NCBI RefSeq assembly: GCF_001708505.1
Contig: NZ_CP015992.1
Span: 5,952,001-6,016,000, forward strand
Direction of reading: 5' to 3'
DNA from: Pseudomonas sp. TCU-HL1
GTDB lineage: Bacteria > Pseudomonadota > Gammaproteobacteria > Pseudomonadales > Pseudomonadaceae
Length of the DNA stretch: 64,000 nucleotides
Shown: positions 1 to 10,565 of the stretch, piece by piece
How positions within the stretch are numbered: the first letter of the stretch is position 1
Layout of the letters: each line of letters starts with the position of its first letter
The notes under the pieces: generated by a model
Database searches by the model: none
Told to the model about the DNA's origin: nothing
Seen by the model: the letters and a program-made list of their open reading frames with translations, nothing else
Translations under genes and position numbers: made by a program

Positions 1-1341
1 CGCGTGGTGGCCAACCCGCTGGATATCCAGAAATTCACCCTGGAGTTCTACCGCCTGGCCAAGTCGGTCAGCGGCGCCAGCGCGGTGGACCAGAAGATCA
101 GCGGCGTCGGCAACTTCGAACAACTGCTCAAGCTCGGCACCGCCGATCAGGAGCCCGACGCCAACGACGCCCACATCGTCAACATCGTCGACTGGCTGTT
201 CCAGTACGCCTATCAGCAGCGCGCCAGCGACATCCACATCGAGCCACGCCGCGAACAGGGCACGGTACGTTTCCGCATCGACGGCGTGCTGCACACCGTC
301 TACCAGTTCCCCCCGCAGGTCACCATGGCCGTGGTCAGCCGCCTGAAAAGCCTCGGCCGGATGAACGTGGCGGAGAAGCGCAAGCCCCAGGATGGCCGGG
401 TCAAGACCAAGACCCCGGACGGCGGCGAGGTAGAGCTGCGCCTGTCCACACTGCCCACCGCCTTCGGCGAGAAGATGGTGATGCGGATCTTCGACCCCGA
501 GGTGCTGCTGAAAAGCTTCGACCAGCTCGGTTTTTCCCAGGACGACCTGCGCCGCTGGCAAAGCATGACCAACCAGCCCAATGGCATCATCCTGGTCACC
601 GGCCCCACCGGCTCGGGCAAGACCACCACGCTCTACACCACCCTCAAGCAGTTGGCCACCAGCGAGGTGAATGTCTGCACCATCGAAGACCCCATCGAGA
701 TGATCGAGGGCGCCTTCAACCAGATGCAGGTGCAGCACAACATCGACCTGACCTTCGCCAGCGGAGTGCGCGCGCTGATGCGGCAGGACCCTGACATCAT
801 CATGGTCGGCGAGATCCGCGACCTGGAAACCGCCGAAATGGCCATCCAGGCCGCGCTGACCGGCCACCTGGTGCTTTCCACCCTGCACACCAACGACGCG
901 CCCAGCGCCATCACCCGCCTGCTGGAACTGGGCGTGCCCTATTACCTGCTGCGCGCGACCCTGCTCGGGGTCATGGCCCAGCGCCTGGTGCGCACGCTCT
1001 GCCCGCATTGCAAGGCCCCGATGGAGCTCGTCGAAGACGACTGGATCGGTCTCACCAAGCCGTGGAGCGCGCCGTTGCCCACCGGTGCCCACCGCGCCGT
1101 CGGCTGCCTGGAATGCCGCGACACCGGCTACCGCGGCCGCGCCGGGGTCTACGAGATCATGCTGCTGTCCGACGCGGTCAAGCCGCTGATCACCGCCGAC
1201 ACCGACCTGATCGCTTTGCGCCGCGCCGCATTCAAGGAAGGCATGCGCAGCCTGCGCCTGTCCGGCGCGCAAAAGGTTGCGTCGGGCCTGACCACCATCG
1301 AAGAAGTGCTACGGGTCACGCCACAAAGCGAGCAGAAATGA
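1..1341 (+). CDS. GspE/PilB-family secretion ATPase, 5' end outside window
   Basis: A hexameric ATPase of the type II secretion / type IV pilus motor family, cytoplasmic, powering assembly of an envelope machine. The frame is open from base 1, so the N-terminus lies upstream; family members have about 560-600 residues and 446 codons are visible. Walker A (GPTGSGKTT) lies at about 601-627, the Asp box and the Walker B region (IIMVGEIRD) at about 796-822, and the His box (LSTLHTND) at about 877-900. A zinc-binding tetracysteine loop of the GspE type follows (CPHC near 1003, CLEC near 1108). No secretin, pseudopilin or inner-membrane partner gene lies downstream, so it looks like an orphan copy; its partners cannot be named from this window. 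In P. aeruginosa a similar orphan ATPase gene sits near gcvP (from memory). Confidence 0.9.
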   Translation, partial: RVVANPLDIQKFTLEFYRLAKSVSGASAVDQKISGVGNFEQLLKLGTADQEPDANDAHIVNIVDWLFQYAYQQRASDIHIEPRREQGTVRFRIDGVLHTVYQFPPQVTMAVVSRLKSLGRMNVAEKRKPQDGRVKTKTPDGGEVELRLSTLPTAFGEKMVMRIFDPEVLLKSFDQLGFSQDDLRRWQSMTNQPNGIILVTGPTGSGKTTTLYTTLKQLATSEVNVCTIEDPIEMIEGAFNQMQVQHNIDLTFASGVRALMRQDPDIIMVGEIRDLETAEMAIQAALTGHLVLSTLHTNDAPSAITRLLELGVPYYLLRATLLGVMAQRLVRTLCPHCKAPMELVEDDWIGLTKPWSAPLPTGAHRAVGCLECRDTGYRGRAGVYEIMLLSDAVKPLITADTDLIALRRAAFKEGMRSLRLSGAQKVASGLTTIEEVLRVTPQSEQK

Positions 1342-1411
1342 AATCCTAGTCGGCTTGGGGCGCAGCGGTCCCAAGCGAGAAGAATCACAGCCAGCAAACG
1401 GAGCAATTCCC

Positions 1412-2332
1412 ATGGAAATCGGCAGTGTCGTCATCCTCCTGGTCGCCCTTGCGATCGCTATCGTGTTCATGGGCTTCAAGGTCGTGCCGCAAGGCTTCGA
1501 GTGGACGGTCGAGCGTTTTGGCCGTTACACCAACACCCTGAAGCCGGGCTTGAACATCATCGTGCCGGTGATGGACCGCATCGGCCGCAAACTCAGCGTC
1601 ATGGAAAGCGTGCTGGACATCCCGCCGCAGGAAGCCATCAGCGCCGACAACGCCATCGTCACCATCGACGCCGTGTGCTTCTTCCAGGTGGTCAACGCCG
1701 CCCAGGCCGCCTACGAGGTCAACGACCTGGAGCACGCCATCCGCAACCTGGTCATGACCAACATCCGTACCGTGCTCGGGTCGATGGAGCTGGACGCCAT
1801 GCTCAGCCAGCGCGACGCCATCAACGAGCGCCTGCTGCGCACCGTGGACGAGGCCACCGCGCCCTGGGGCATCAAGGTTACCCGTATCGAGATCAAGGAC
1901 ATCAGCCCGCCGGCCGACCTGGTGGAAGCCATGGCGAGCCAGATGAAGGCCGAGCGCCTCAAGCGCGCGCAAATCCTCGAAGCCGAGGGCCGTCGCCAGG
2001 CGGAAATCCTCACCGCCGAGGGCGAGAAGCAGGCGCAGATCCTCAAGGCCGAAGGCCAGCGCCAGGCCGCCTTCCTCGAAGCCGAGGCCCGCGAGCGCGC
2101 GGCCCAGGCCGAAGCGGAGGCGACCCGCGTGGTGTCCGACGCCATTGCCCAGGGCAACGTGCAGGCGGTGAACTACTTCGTCGCGCAGAAGTACGTCGAG
2201 GCACTCGGCAGCCTGGCCAGCGCCAACAACAGCAAGGTGGTGCTGATGCCGCTGGAAGCGACCCAGGTGATCGGCGCCGTGGGAGGCATCGGCGAAATCA
2301 TCCGCGCCACCTTCGACGGCAAGAAGGGCTGA
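1412..2332 (+). CDS. SPFH/band 7 membrane protein (QmcA/paraslipin type)
   Basis: A stomatin-like protein of 306 residues, expected to form oligomeric rings or microdomains on the inner membrane. One N-terminal membrane segment (about residues 4-22) is followed by the band 7 domain (about 23-195). A highly charged coiled coil with repeated AEGxxQAxIL units (about 195-245) comes next, then a small C-terminal domain. The ATG at 1412 is chosen over an in-frame start at 1355 because it opens directly on the membrane segment and has GGAG eight bases upstream. The nfeD gene starts four bases after the stop, the usual SPFH-NfeD pair (E. coli ybbK-ybbJ arrangement). Family membership is clear; the cellular role is not established and is inferred as membrane quality control or microdomain organisation. 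Confidence 0.92.
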   Translation: MEIGSVVILLVALAIAIVFMGFKVVPQGFEWTVERFGRYTNTLKPGLNIIVPVMDRIGRKLSVMESVLDIPPQEAISADNAIVTIDAVCFFQVVNAAQAAYEVNDLEHAIRNLVMTNIRTVLGSMELDAMLSQRDAINERLLRTVDEATAPWGIKVTRIEIKDISPPADLVEAMASQMKAERLKRAQILEAEGRRQAEILTAEGEKQAQILKAEGQRQAAFLEAEARERAAQAEAEATRVVSDAIAQGNVQAVNYFVAQKYVEALGSLASANNSKVVLMPLEATQVIGAVGGIGEIIRATFDGKKG

Positions 2333-2336
2333 CCCC

Positions 2337-2783
2337 ATGTGGAACTACCTCCAGCACCTGACCTACTGGGACTGGCTGGCCCTTGGCACCCTGCTGCTGA
2401 TCCTCGAAGTCTTCGGCGCCGGCGGCTACCTGCTGTGGATTGGCGTGGCTGCAGCGTGCGTTGGCGTCATCACCTTCGTCATTCCTGAGCTGCACTGGGC
2501 CATCCAGTTCCTGCTCTTCGCGGCCTTGTCCATCCTGACCGCGGTCTATTGGTGGCGCCGCCAGCGCAGCGCCAGCAAGCCCTCCGACCAGCCCGGCCTG
2601 AACCAGCGTGGCCGGGAATTCATCGGCCGCGAGTTCGCCCTGCATGAAGCCATCAGCGGCGGGCGGGGCAAGATCCGCGCCGGCGATTCGGTCTGGCTGG
2701 TGTCCGGCCCCGACCTGCCCGCCGGCAGCCAAGTCCGTGTCGTCGGCCAAGACGGCGTGCTGCTCAAGGTGGAACCCGTCTGA
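2337..2783 (+). CDS. NfeD-like membrane protein
   Basis: A 148-residue partner of the SPFH protein just upstream (gap of four bases, so translationally coupled). It is the short NfeD form, without the N-terminal ClpP-like serine protease domain. Two or three hydrophobic segments cover about residues 12-72, followed by a soluble C-terminal beta-rich OB-fold of about 65 residues (GRGKIRAGDSVWLVSG region). Known family biology is a physical and genetic link to stomatin-like proteins. No catalytic residues are expected. The reading frame is complete. Confidence 0.88.
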   Translation: MWNYLQHLTYWDWLALGTLLLILEVFGAGGYLLWIGVAAACVGVITFVIPELHWAIQFLLFAALSILTAVYWWRRQRSASKPSDQPGLNQRGREFIGREFALHEAISGGRGKIRAGDSVWLVSGPDLPAGSQVRVVGQDGVLLKVEPV

Positions 2784-2886
2784 TCGATGGGCGCCGGCAA
2801 CAACATGCAGCCTTGACGGCCTCCGGGGCATTCACCGAACCTGCACGCCACCGTGAAGCACGCTTGCCAGCACAGCGGATGTCTGC

Positions 2887-5190
2887 ATGTCGAAGCACCA
2901 CAAGATCCCCCCACCCAAGCCTGTCCGGCGCCCGGTCTACCCGGTCCTGGCGGCCCTGCTGCTGTTGCTCGGACTGGGCGTCTGGCTCTACCTCAAGGGC
3001 GACGGTGCCCTGCCGGGCAAGGCGCCGCCTCAGGCCGGCATTCAGCCCGCGCGCATGGTGGACGAAGGCCAATGCGCCGGTTGCCATGCCCAGCAGGCGA
3101 GCGACTGGCGAGGCAGCCACCACCAGTTGGCGATGCAGGAAGCCACCGACGCCAGCGTGCTGGCCGACTTCAGCGACGTCACCTTCCAGGGCGAAGGCGA
3201 GACCACCCGCTTTTTCCGCAAAGACGGCGGTTTCTGGGTCAACACCCCCGGCACGGATGGGAAGCCGGCTGATTATCGCGTTGCCTACGCCTTCGGCGTC
3301 GCCCCCCTGCAGCAATACCTGATCGAGGCCCCCGGTGGCCGCCTGCAAGCCCTGGGCGTGGCCTGGGATGTGGAGAAGCGGGCCTGGTTCCATCTCTATC
3401 CGGGCCAGGGCGTGGACTTCAAGGACCCGCTGCACTGGAGCGGGCCGCAGCAGAACGCTAACTTCATGTGCGTGGAGTGCCACACCACCGGCTTCAAGCG
3501 TAATTTCGACCCTGCCACGAACAGTTTCGCCAGCCGCTGGAACAGCCTCGGCGTCGGTTGTCAGGCCTGCCACGGTCCGGCCTCGCGCCATCTCGACTGG
3601 GCGGCGAAGAAGCTGGAGGCGGCCAATGCCGGCTTCGCCGTCGATCTGGCTCGGGCGAACAAGCTCACCGAGGTGGAAACCTGCGCCCGCTGCCACTCCC
3701 GCCGCGCCCCCCTGGACGACGGATACCACCACGAGGCGCGGCTGATGGACGACTACCTGCCCAGCGCCCTGACCCGCGAGCTCTATGAACTGGACGGGAA
3801 GATCAAGGACGAGGTGTTCGAATACGGCGCCTTCACCCAGAGCCGGATGTTCGCCAGGGGCGTGCGCTGCAGTACCTGCCACAACCCCCATAGCACAGCG
3901 CTCAAGGCACCGGGCAATGGCGTCTGCCTGCAGTGCCACAACCCGTCCGGCAAGACCGAGGTCGAGGGAGTCGATGGCAAGGGCCTGCTGGCAAAGAACT
4001 ACGACAGCCCCGCGCACCACCACCACATCCAGGGCCAGGCCGGATCCCAGTGCGTGGATTGCCACATGCCGGGCAAGTTCTTCATGGTCAACGACTACCG
4101 CCGCGACCACGGTTTCACCCTGCCGAATCCAGCTCGCGCGCTGCGTCTGGGCACTACGGACGCCTGCCTGGGCTGCCACAGCGAGCAGCCGGGCGATTCG
4201 GTAGCCGAGCAGTTCCGCCTCTGGTACGGCGAGAGCAAGGCCGCTGCCCCTCGCTATGACGAGAGTCTGTGGCTGATCCGCAATGGCCGGCCGGGCGCCT
4301 CGCGTGCATTGTTCCAGCAGTTGGAGTCCCGCGAATTGCCCGCCATTCGGCGCGCCACCCTGTTGGTCGAACTGCCCACCTACCCCAGCGAGCGCGCCCT
4401 CAAGGCCGCCGCGCGTGACCTGACCCACCCGGCGCCGCAGGTACGCGCCGCAGCGGTCAAGGCGGTGGCCGCCCTGGTTCCGCCGGAACAGCGCCGCAAC
4501 CTGCTGGCGCCGCTGCTTATCGACCCCGTGCGCGCCGTGCGCATCGCCGCCGCCTACGAACTGCTGGGCATGCGTGGCACGGGCCTGGGCAACTACGAAA
4601 CGAGCTGGAACAGCGCCATCGCCGAATACGAAGCCGTGCAGCTCAGCCTGCAGGAGCGCGCCGAGGTCAACCTCAACCTGGCCCTGCTCTATCAGGCCAA
4701 CGGTCGCGCCGACGCGGTGGAGTCGCACCTGCGCACAGCGCTGCAGCGCGATCCGGACTACTTGCCGGCAGTGGTGGCGCTGGTGCAATGGCTGGACGGT
4801 AACTTCCGTTGGGAAGAAGGCCGTGCCCTGCTCGAACAGGGGCTCAAGGACCATCCGCAGTCGGCCCTGCTGCAGCACACCAACGGCCTGATGCTGGTGC
4901 GCAAGGGTGATCTGCCGGCGGCCCTCAAGGCGTTTGCCGAAGCGGTGAGGCTGGAGCCGGAGAACAGCCAGTTCGACTACGTCTATGCGGTGGCCTTACA
5001 TGACAGTGGCGAGCTGGAGGCGGCCTGCCATCGCCTGGAGGAACTGCTGGAGCGCGACGCGGCAAACCGCGAGGCCCGCCTGGCACTGATCAACTACTGG
5101 CGCGAAGCCGGGCAGATCCAGAAGGTCCAGGCACTGCTGGCGGAGCTGGAACAGCAGAACCCGGATGACCCGGCGCTTCGCCGGGAATGA
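2887..5190 (+). CDS. membrane-anchored octaheme cytochrome c with C-terminal TPR repeats
   Basis: A 767-residue protein with one N-terminal membrane anchor (residues about 17-36) and a large periplasmic part. Eight CxxCH haem c motifs can be counted: CAGCH 63, CVECH 195, CQACH 225, CARCH 266, CSTCH 328, CLQCH 347, CVDCH 389 and CLGCH 427. A HHHH run (about 377-380) may supply distal ligands or bind metal. From about 450 on the protein is alpha-helical: a HEAT-like stretch, then three or more TPR units (about 580-765). The layout matches the broad 'cytochrome c554-like multihaem plus TPR' family; its electron donor and substrate are unknown. It stands alone, about 100 bases after nfeD, with no maturation or oxidoreductase genes beside it. 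Confidence 0.85.
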   Translation: MSKHHKIPPPKPVRRPVYPVLAALLLLLGLGVWLYLKGDGALPGKAPPQAGIQPARMVDEGQCAGCHAQQASDWRGSHHQLAMQEATDASVLADFSDVTFQGEGETTRFFRKDGGFWVNTPGTDGKPADYRVAYAFGVAPLQQYLIEAPGGRLQALGVAWDVEKRAWFHLYPGQGVDFKDPLHWSGPQQNANFMCVECHTTGFKRNFDPATNSFASRWNSLGVGCQACHGPASRHLDWAAKKLEAANAGFAVDLARANKLTEVETCARCHSRRAPLDDGYHHEARLMDDYLPSALTRELYELDGKIKDEVFEYGAFTQSRMFARGVRCSTCHNPHSTALKAPGNGVCLQCHNPSGKTEVEGVDGKGLLAKNYDSPAHHHHIQGQAGSQCVDCHMPGKFFMVNDYRRDHGFTLPNPARALRLGTTDACLGCHSEQPGDSVAEQFRLWYGESKAAAPRYDESLWLIRNGRPGASRALFQQLESRELPAIRRATLLVELPTYPSERALKAAARDLTHPAPQVRAAAVKAVAALVPPEQRRNLLAPLLIDPVRAVRIAAAYELLGMRGTGLGNYETSWNSAIAEYEAVQLSLQERAEVNLNLALLYQANGRADAVESHLRTALQRDPDYLPAVVALVQWLDGNFRWEEGRALLEQGLKDHPQSALLQHTNGLMLVRKGDLPAALKAFAEAVRLEPENSQFDYVYAVALHDSGELEAACHRLEELLERDAANREARLALINYWREAGQIQKVQALLAELEQQNPDDPALRRE

Positions 5191-5293
5191 TTCTGGCTGG
5201 CGAGTCGCCATGACCGGCTGGCGGCAAGGTGGAACTCCGCGCAAAGCGGCCGAATCTGATAGTTCAGGTCCACCCGCAAACGGAGTAACCGCT

Positions 5294-5602
5294 ATGCGCA
5301 CTCGTCTGTATGCAGCCGCTTTCGCCCTGATCACCCTGCCCGTTGGCTCGGCCATGGCCGATGGCGATTTCTGGCGCGACGTCATCTCGTCTGGCGCCAC
5401 CACCGCCTCGACTTACCTCACCTTCAAGGACGACAAGCTGATAGTCGCGGCTCGCGACGACGCCAGCAGCTTCGTCGCCAGCGGCGGCGAAATCCGCGGC
5501 CCGTACCTGGAGGCCGCGCTGCAGCGCATCCGCAGCGAACACCCGGACCTCAAGGCCAGCGACGCCGAGCTGGCCAGCGCGATCCTCGCGACCGAAGAGT
5601 GA
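5294..5602 (+). CDS. DUF2388 secreted protein
   Basis: A small exported protein of 102 residues. The signal peptide is residues 1-21 (cleavage after SAMA, before DGDFW). The mature part carries the conserved FWRDVISSGATT...YLTFKDDKL signature of the DUF2388 family, which I know only from Pseudomonas and close relatives. The ATG at 5294 was preferred to an in-frame ATG at 5165 because only it gives a signal peptide at the very N-terminus, with CGGAG about nine bases upstream. Function unknown. It is followed by its own intrinsic terminator at 5612. Confidence 0.85.
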   Translation: MRTRLYAAAFALITLPVGSAMADGDFWRDVISSGATTASTYLTFKDDKLIVAARDDASSFVASGGEIRGPYLEAALQRIRSEHPDLKASDAELASAILATEE

Positions 5603-5611
5603 ACCTCCGAA

Positions 5612-5649
5612 AAGCGCTCCGCGTGGCCCCATCCACGCGGGGCGCTTTC
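5612..5649 (+). terminator. intrinsic terminator of the DUF2388 gene
   Basis: A long GC-rich hairpin: arm GCGCTCCGCGTGG, loop CCCCAT, arm CCACGCGGGGCGC, followed by TTTCTG. It lies ten bases after the stop codon on the same strand. Confidence 0.75.
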
Positions 5650-5669
5650 TGTTGAGTTATCCACAGACG

Positions 5670-5695
5670 AAAAAAACCCCGCCATGACAGCGGGG
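5670..5695 (-). terminator. intrinsic terminator on the gcvP strand
   Basis: Read on the minus strand, CCCCGC-TGTCATG-GCGGGG is followed by seven T. It lies about 165 bases downstream of the gcvP stop and closes the structured RNA candidate at 5670-5857. Confidence 0.75.
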
Positions 5696-5857
5696 CCCAG
5701 GAGTTGGCTACCCACACCGGTAGCACATGATGGGCACGCCCCGCGCCGACGAATGCCAGCGCGGAGGCAATGCGGGGCACACGTTGACGCCCGCCCGAAG
5801 TCAGGTCAACGCCGTGAAACGGGCTTCTGAATAAGCCCACACATTCCGGGAATGTGC
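5670..5857 (-). ncRNA. candidate structured RNA downstream of gcvP (C4-antisense-like?)
   Basis: The minus strand between the gcvP stop and the terminator contains a row of separate hairpins and no convincing gene. In order they are CACATTCC-C-GGAATGTG (5840-5856), GGGCTT...AAGCCC (5821-5838), GTTGAC...GTCAAC (about 5783-5810), GCC-CCGCGC...GCGCGG-GGC (about 5740-5770), GCTACC-GGTGTG-GGTAGC (5707-5724) and the terminator. This density of stems suggests a stable RNA processed from, or attached to, the gcvP transcript. The layout of hairpins ending in a terminator resembles, from memory only, phage-type C4 antisense RNA loci. A minus-strand frame also crosses it, so a remnant of a phage gene is an alternative. 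Confidence 0.4.
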
Positions 5858-8734
<2,877 letters not shown>

Positions 8735-8767
8735 GGGCAGGACCTCATTTCGCCGCATCAGAAAAGC

Positions 8768-8794
8768 AAAAAGCCTCGACTAGCGAGGCTTTTT
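8768..8794 (-). terminator. terminator-like hairpin between gcvH and gcvP
   Basis: A perfect 11-base inverted repeat (AAAAAGCCTCG / CGAGGCTTTTT) with a 5-base loop. On the minus strand it is followed by GCTTTTCTG. It looks like a complete intrinsic terminator placed inside the operon, so it probably acts as a partial attenuator between gcvH and gcvP. Confidence 0.75.
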
Positions 8795-8811
8795 GAAGGA
8801 TAGCGGGTGAA

Positions 8812-9201
8812 TCAGCTATCGGCGTCGGAGGCTGCCTTGTAAGCGGCGGCATCGAGCAGTTTGTCCAGTTCGGCAACGTTGCTCGGCTTGAGCTTGAAGA
8901 ACCAGGAGCCGTATGGGTCGCTGTTGACGCTTTCCGGCGCATCGCTGACCGCGTCGTTCACAGCGATCACTTCACCGCCGATCGGCGCGTAAATGTCGGA
9001 AGCGGCTTTCACCGACTCCACCACGCCAGCTTCCTGACCAGCGGCCAGGGTCTTGCCGACTTCCGGCAGCTCGACGAAAACCACATCGCCCAGGGCTTCC
9101 TGGGCATGGTCAGTGATGCCCACGGTGACGGTGCCATCGGCTTCCAGACGGGCCCACTCGTGGCTGGGGGCGTAACGCAGTTCAGCGGGGATGTTGCTCA
9201 T
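8812..9201 (-). CDS. gcvH: glycine cleavage system H protein
   Basis: The lipoyl carrier of the glycine cleavage system, 129 residues, full length. The lipoylated lysine is K65 in ESVKAASD, inside the typical GxVESVKAASDxYAPxxGE motif. It shuttles the aminomethyl group from GcvP to GcvT and is re-oxidised by a dihydrolipoamide dehydrogenase encoded elsewhere. It lies 43 bases after gcvT and 77 bases before gcvP on the same strand. Confidence 0.97.
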   Translation of the reverse strand: MSNIPAELRYAPSHEWARLEADGTVTVGITDHAQEALGDVVFVELPEVGKTLAAGQEAGVVESVKAASDIYAPIGGEVIAVNDAVSDAPESVNSDPYGSWFFKLKPSNVAELDKLLDAAAYKAASDADS

Positions 9202-9244
9202 GTCGAATTCCTCAGAGACTGTGGCGGATGGCCCGCCTGAAAAT

Positions 9245-10327
9245 TTAGATCAAGGCTTTGCCATTGCGCACGAAGTTCGGTCGCACAACGCGAACCGGGA
9301 ACCACTTGCCGCGGATTTCCACTTCGGCGCGCTCGCCGGTGGCCATCGGCACGCGGGCCATGGCGATGGATTTGTTCAGCGTAGGAGAGAAGCTGCCGCT
9401 GGTGATTTCGCCTTCGCCCACACCGTCCACGCGTACCACCTGGTGGGCGCGCAGCACGCCGCGCTCTTCCAGCACCAGGCCGACCAGCTTGCTCGCCACG
9501 CCGGCGGCGCGCTCGGCCTCCAAGGCCTGGCGACCGATGAAGTCGCGGGACTCGGGCTCCCAGGCAATCGTCCAGGCCATGTTGGAAACCAGTGGGGAGG
9601 CCTCCTCGGTCATGTCCTGGCCGTAGAGGTTCATTCCGGCTTCCAGGCGCAGGGTATCGCGGGCGCCGAGGCCGATGGGGGCAATACCGGCGCCCACCAG
9701 TTCGTTGAAGAAGTCGGCGGCCTGATCGGCGGGCAGCATGATTTCGAGACCATCTTCGCCGGTGTAGCCGGTACGGGCGATGAACCAGTCGCCCTCAGGC
9801 AGGCCCTGGAACGGCTTGAGCTCATGAATCAGCGCGGCCCGCTCGATGCTGACCAGTTCGGATACCTTGGCGCGGGCGCTGGGGCCCTGGATGGCGAGCA
9901 CCGCCAGGTCGGTACGCTCGGTCAACCGGACGTCGAAACCCTGGCTGCGCGCCAGCATCCAGGCCAGGTCCTTGTCACGGGTGGCGGCATTGACCACCAG
10001 GCGATAACCGAAGCCGGTGAGGTAAAGGATCAGGTCATCGATCACCCCGCCCTGCTCGTTGAGCAGGGCACTGTAGAGGGCTTTGCCAGGGGCGTGCAGG
10101 CGCTCGACGTCGTTGGCCAGCAGGTGCTGGAGCCAGGCCTTGGCCTGGGCACCGGCAACGTCGACCACGGTCATGTGGGAAACGTCGAAGACACCACAAT
10201 CGCGGCGCACCTGATGGTGCTCCTCGACCTGGGAGCCGTAGTGCAGCGGCATGTCCCAGCCGCCGAAATCGACCATCTTGGCTCCCAGTGCCACGTGCTG
10301 GTCATGGAGTGGAGTGCGCTGTCCCAT
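9245..10327 (-). CDS. gcvT: aminomethyltransferase, glycine cleavage T protein
   Basis: A 360-residue T-protein that transfers the methylene group from aminomethyl-lipoyl-GcvH to tetrahydrofolate, releasing ammonia. The N-terminus (PLHDQHVALGAKMVDFGGWDMPLHY) and the GYTGEDGLEI signature (about 9749-9780) are typical, and the C-terminal beta-barrel is complete. It is the first gene of gcvT-gcvH-gcvP; AAGGAG lies just upstream of the ATG, visible on the plus strand as CTCCTT at about 10334-10339. The promoter should lie in 10328-10490. I saw no glycine riboswitch of the tandem type there. Confidence 0.96.
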   Translation of the reverse strand: MGQRTPLHDQHVALGAKMVDFGGWDMPLHYGSQVEEHHQVRRDCGVFDVSHMTVVDVAGAQAKAWLQHLLANDVERLHAPGKALYSALLNEQGGVIDDLILYLTGFGYRLVVNAATRDKDLAWMLARSQGFDVRLTERTDLAVLAIQGPSARAKVSELVSIERAALIHELKPFQGLPEGDWFIARTGYTGEDGLEIMLPADQAADFFNELVGAGIAPIGLGARDTLRLEAGMNLYGQDMTEEASPLVSNMAWTIAWEPESRDFIGRQALEAERAAGVASKLVGLVLEERGVLRAHQVVRVDGVGEGEITSGSFSPTLNKSIAMARVPMATGERAEVEIRGKWFPVRVVRPNFVRNGKALI

Positions 10328-10492
10328 GGGTTTCTCCTTCCGGGCTTGGCGAGGATGCGGCGGGTCGGCGGCGCGGAGTCATCCGCGACCGCAGCGGGCC
10401 GGGCCGCAACGAATGGCGCGCATTGTAGCCGCAAGGTAGGTGACTGGACACTCCGGCTGGCGGCCCGCGCAGGGAGCTGCTGAAAGCCCGTG

Positions 10493-10556
10493 GGGTGTGC
10501 CATGCGCACCGTTTGAGGGACCGATGCCAAGGGCTGGTGCGCTCAGCGCACCCTAC
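10493..10556. repeat. GTGCGC inverted repeat, copy 1
   Basis: Two inverted units, GGGTGTGCCATGCGCACC and GGTGCGCTCAGCGCACCC, separated by about 28 bases and ending in CTAC. The same intergenic element occurs at 24902-24958 and 51541-51614. It is REP/REPIN-like. Here it lies between gcvT and the iron permease gene, just after the permease stop. Confidence 0.75.
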
Positions 10557-10565
10557 CGACAGCGA

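Noticed and set aside
2764..4878. A 704-codon minus-strand open frame opposite the octaheme cytochrome
   Set aside because: Same antisense effect of high GC. The plus-strand gene has eight haem motifs and a membrane anchor.
5550..5840. Minus-strand 96-codon frame across the structured RNA
   Set aside because: It runs through a terminator and into the DUF2388 gene, and the hairpins explain the sequence better. Kept only as an alternative under the RNA finding.
10328..10490. Glycine riboswitch upstream of gcvT
   Set aside because: The leader lacks the tandem aptamer core and has no terminator-type expression platform that I could see.
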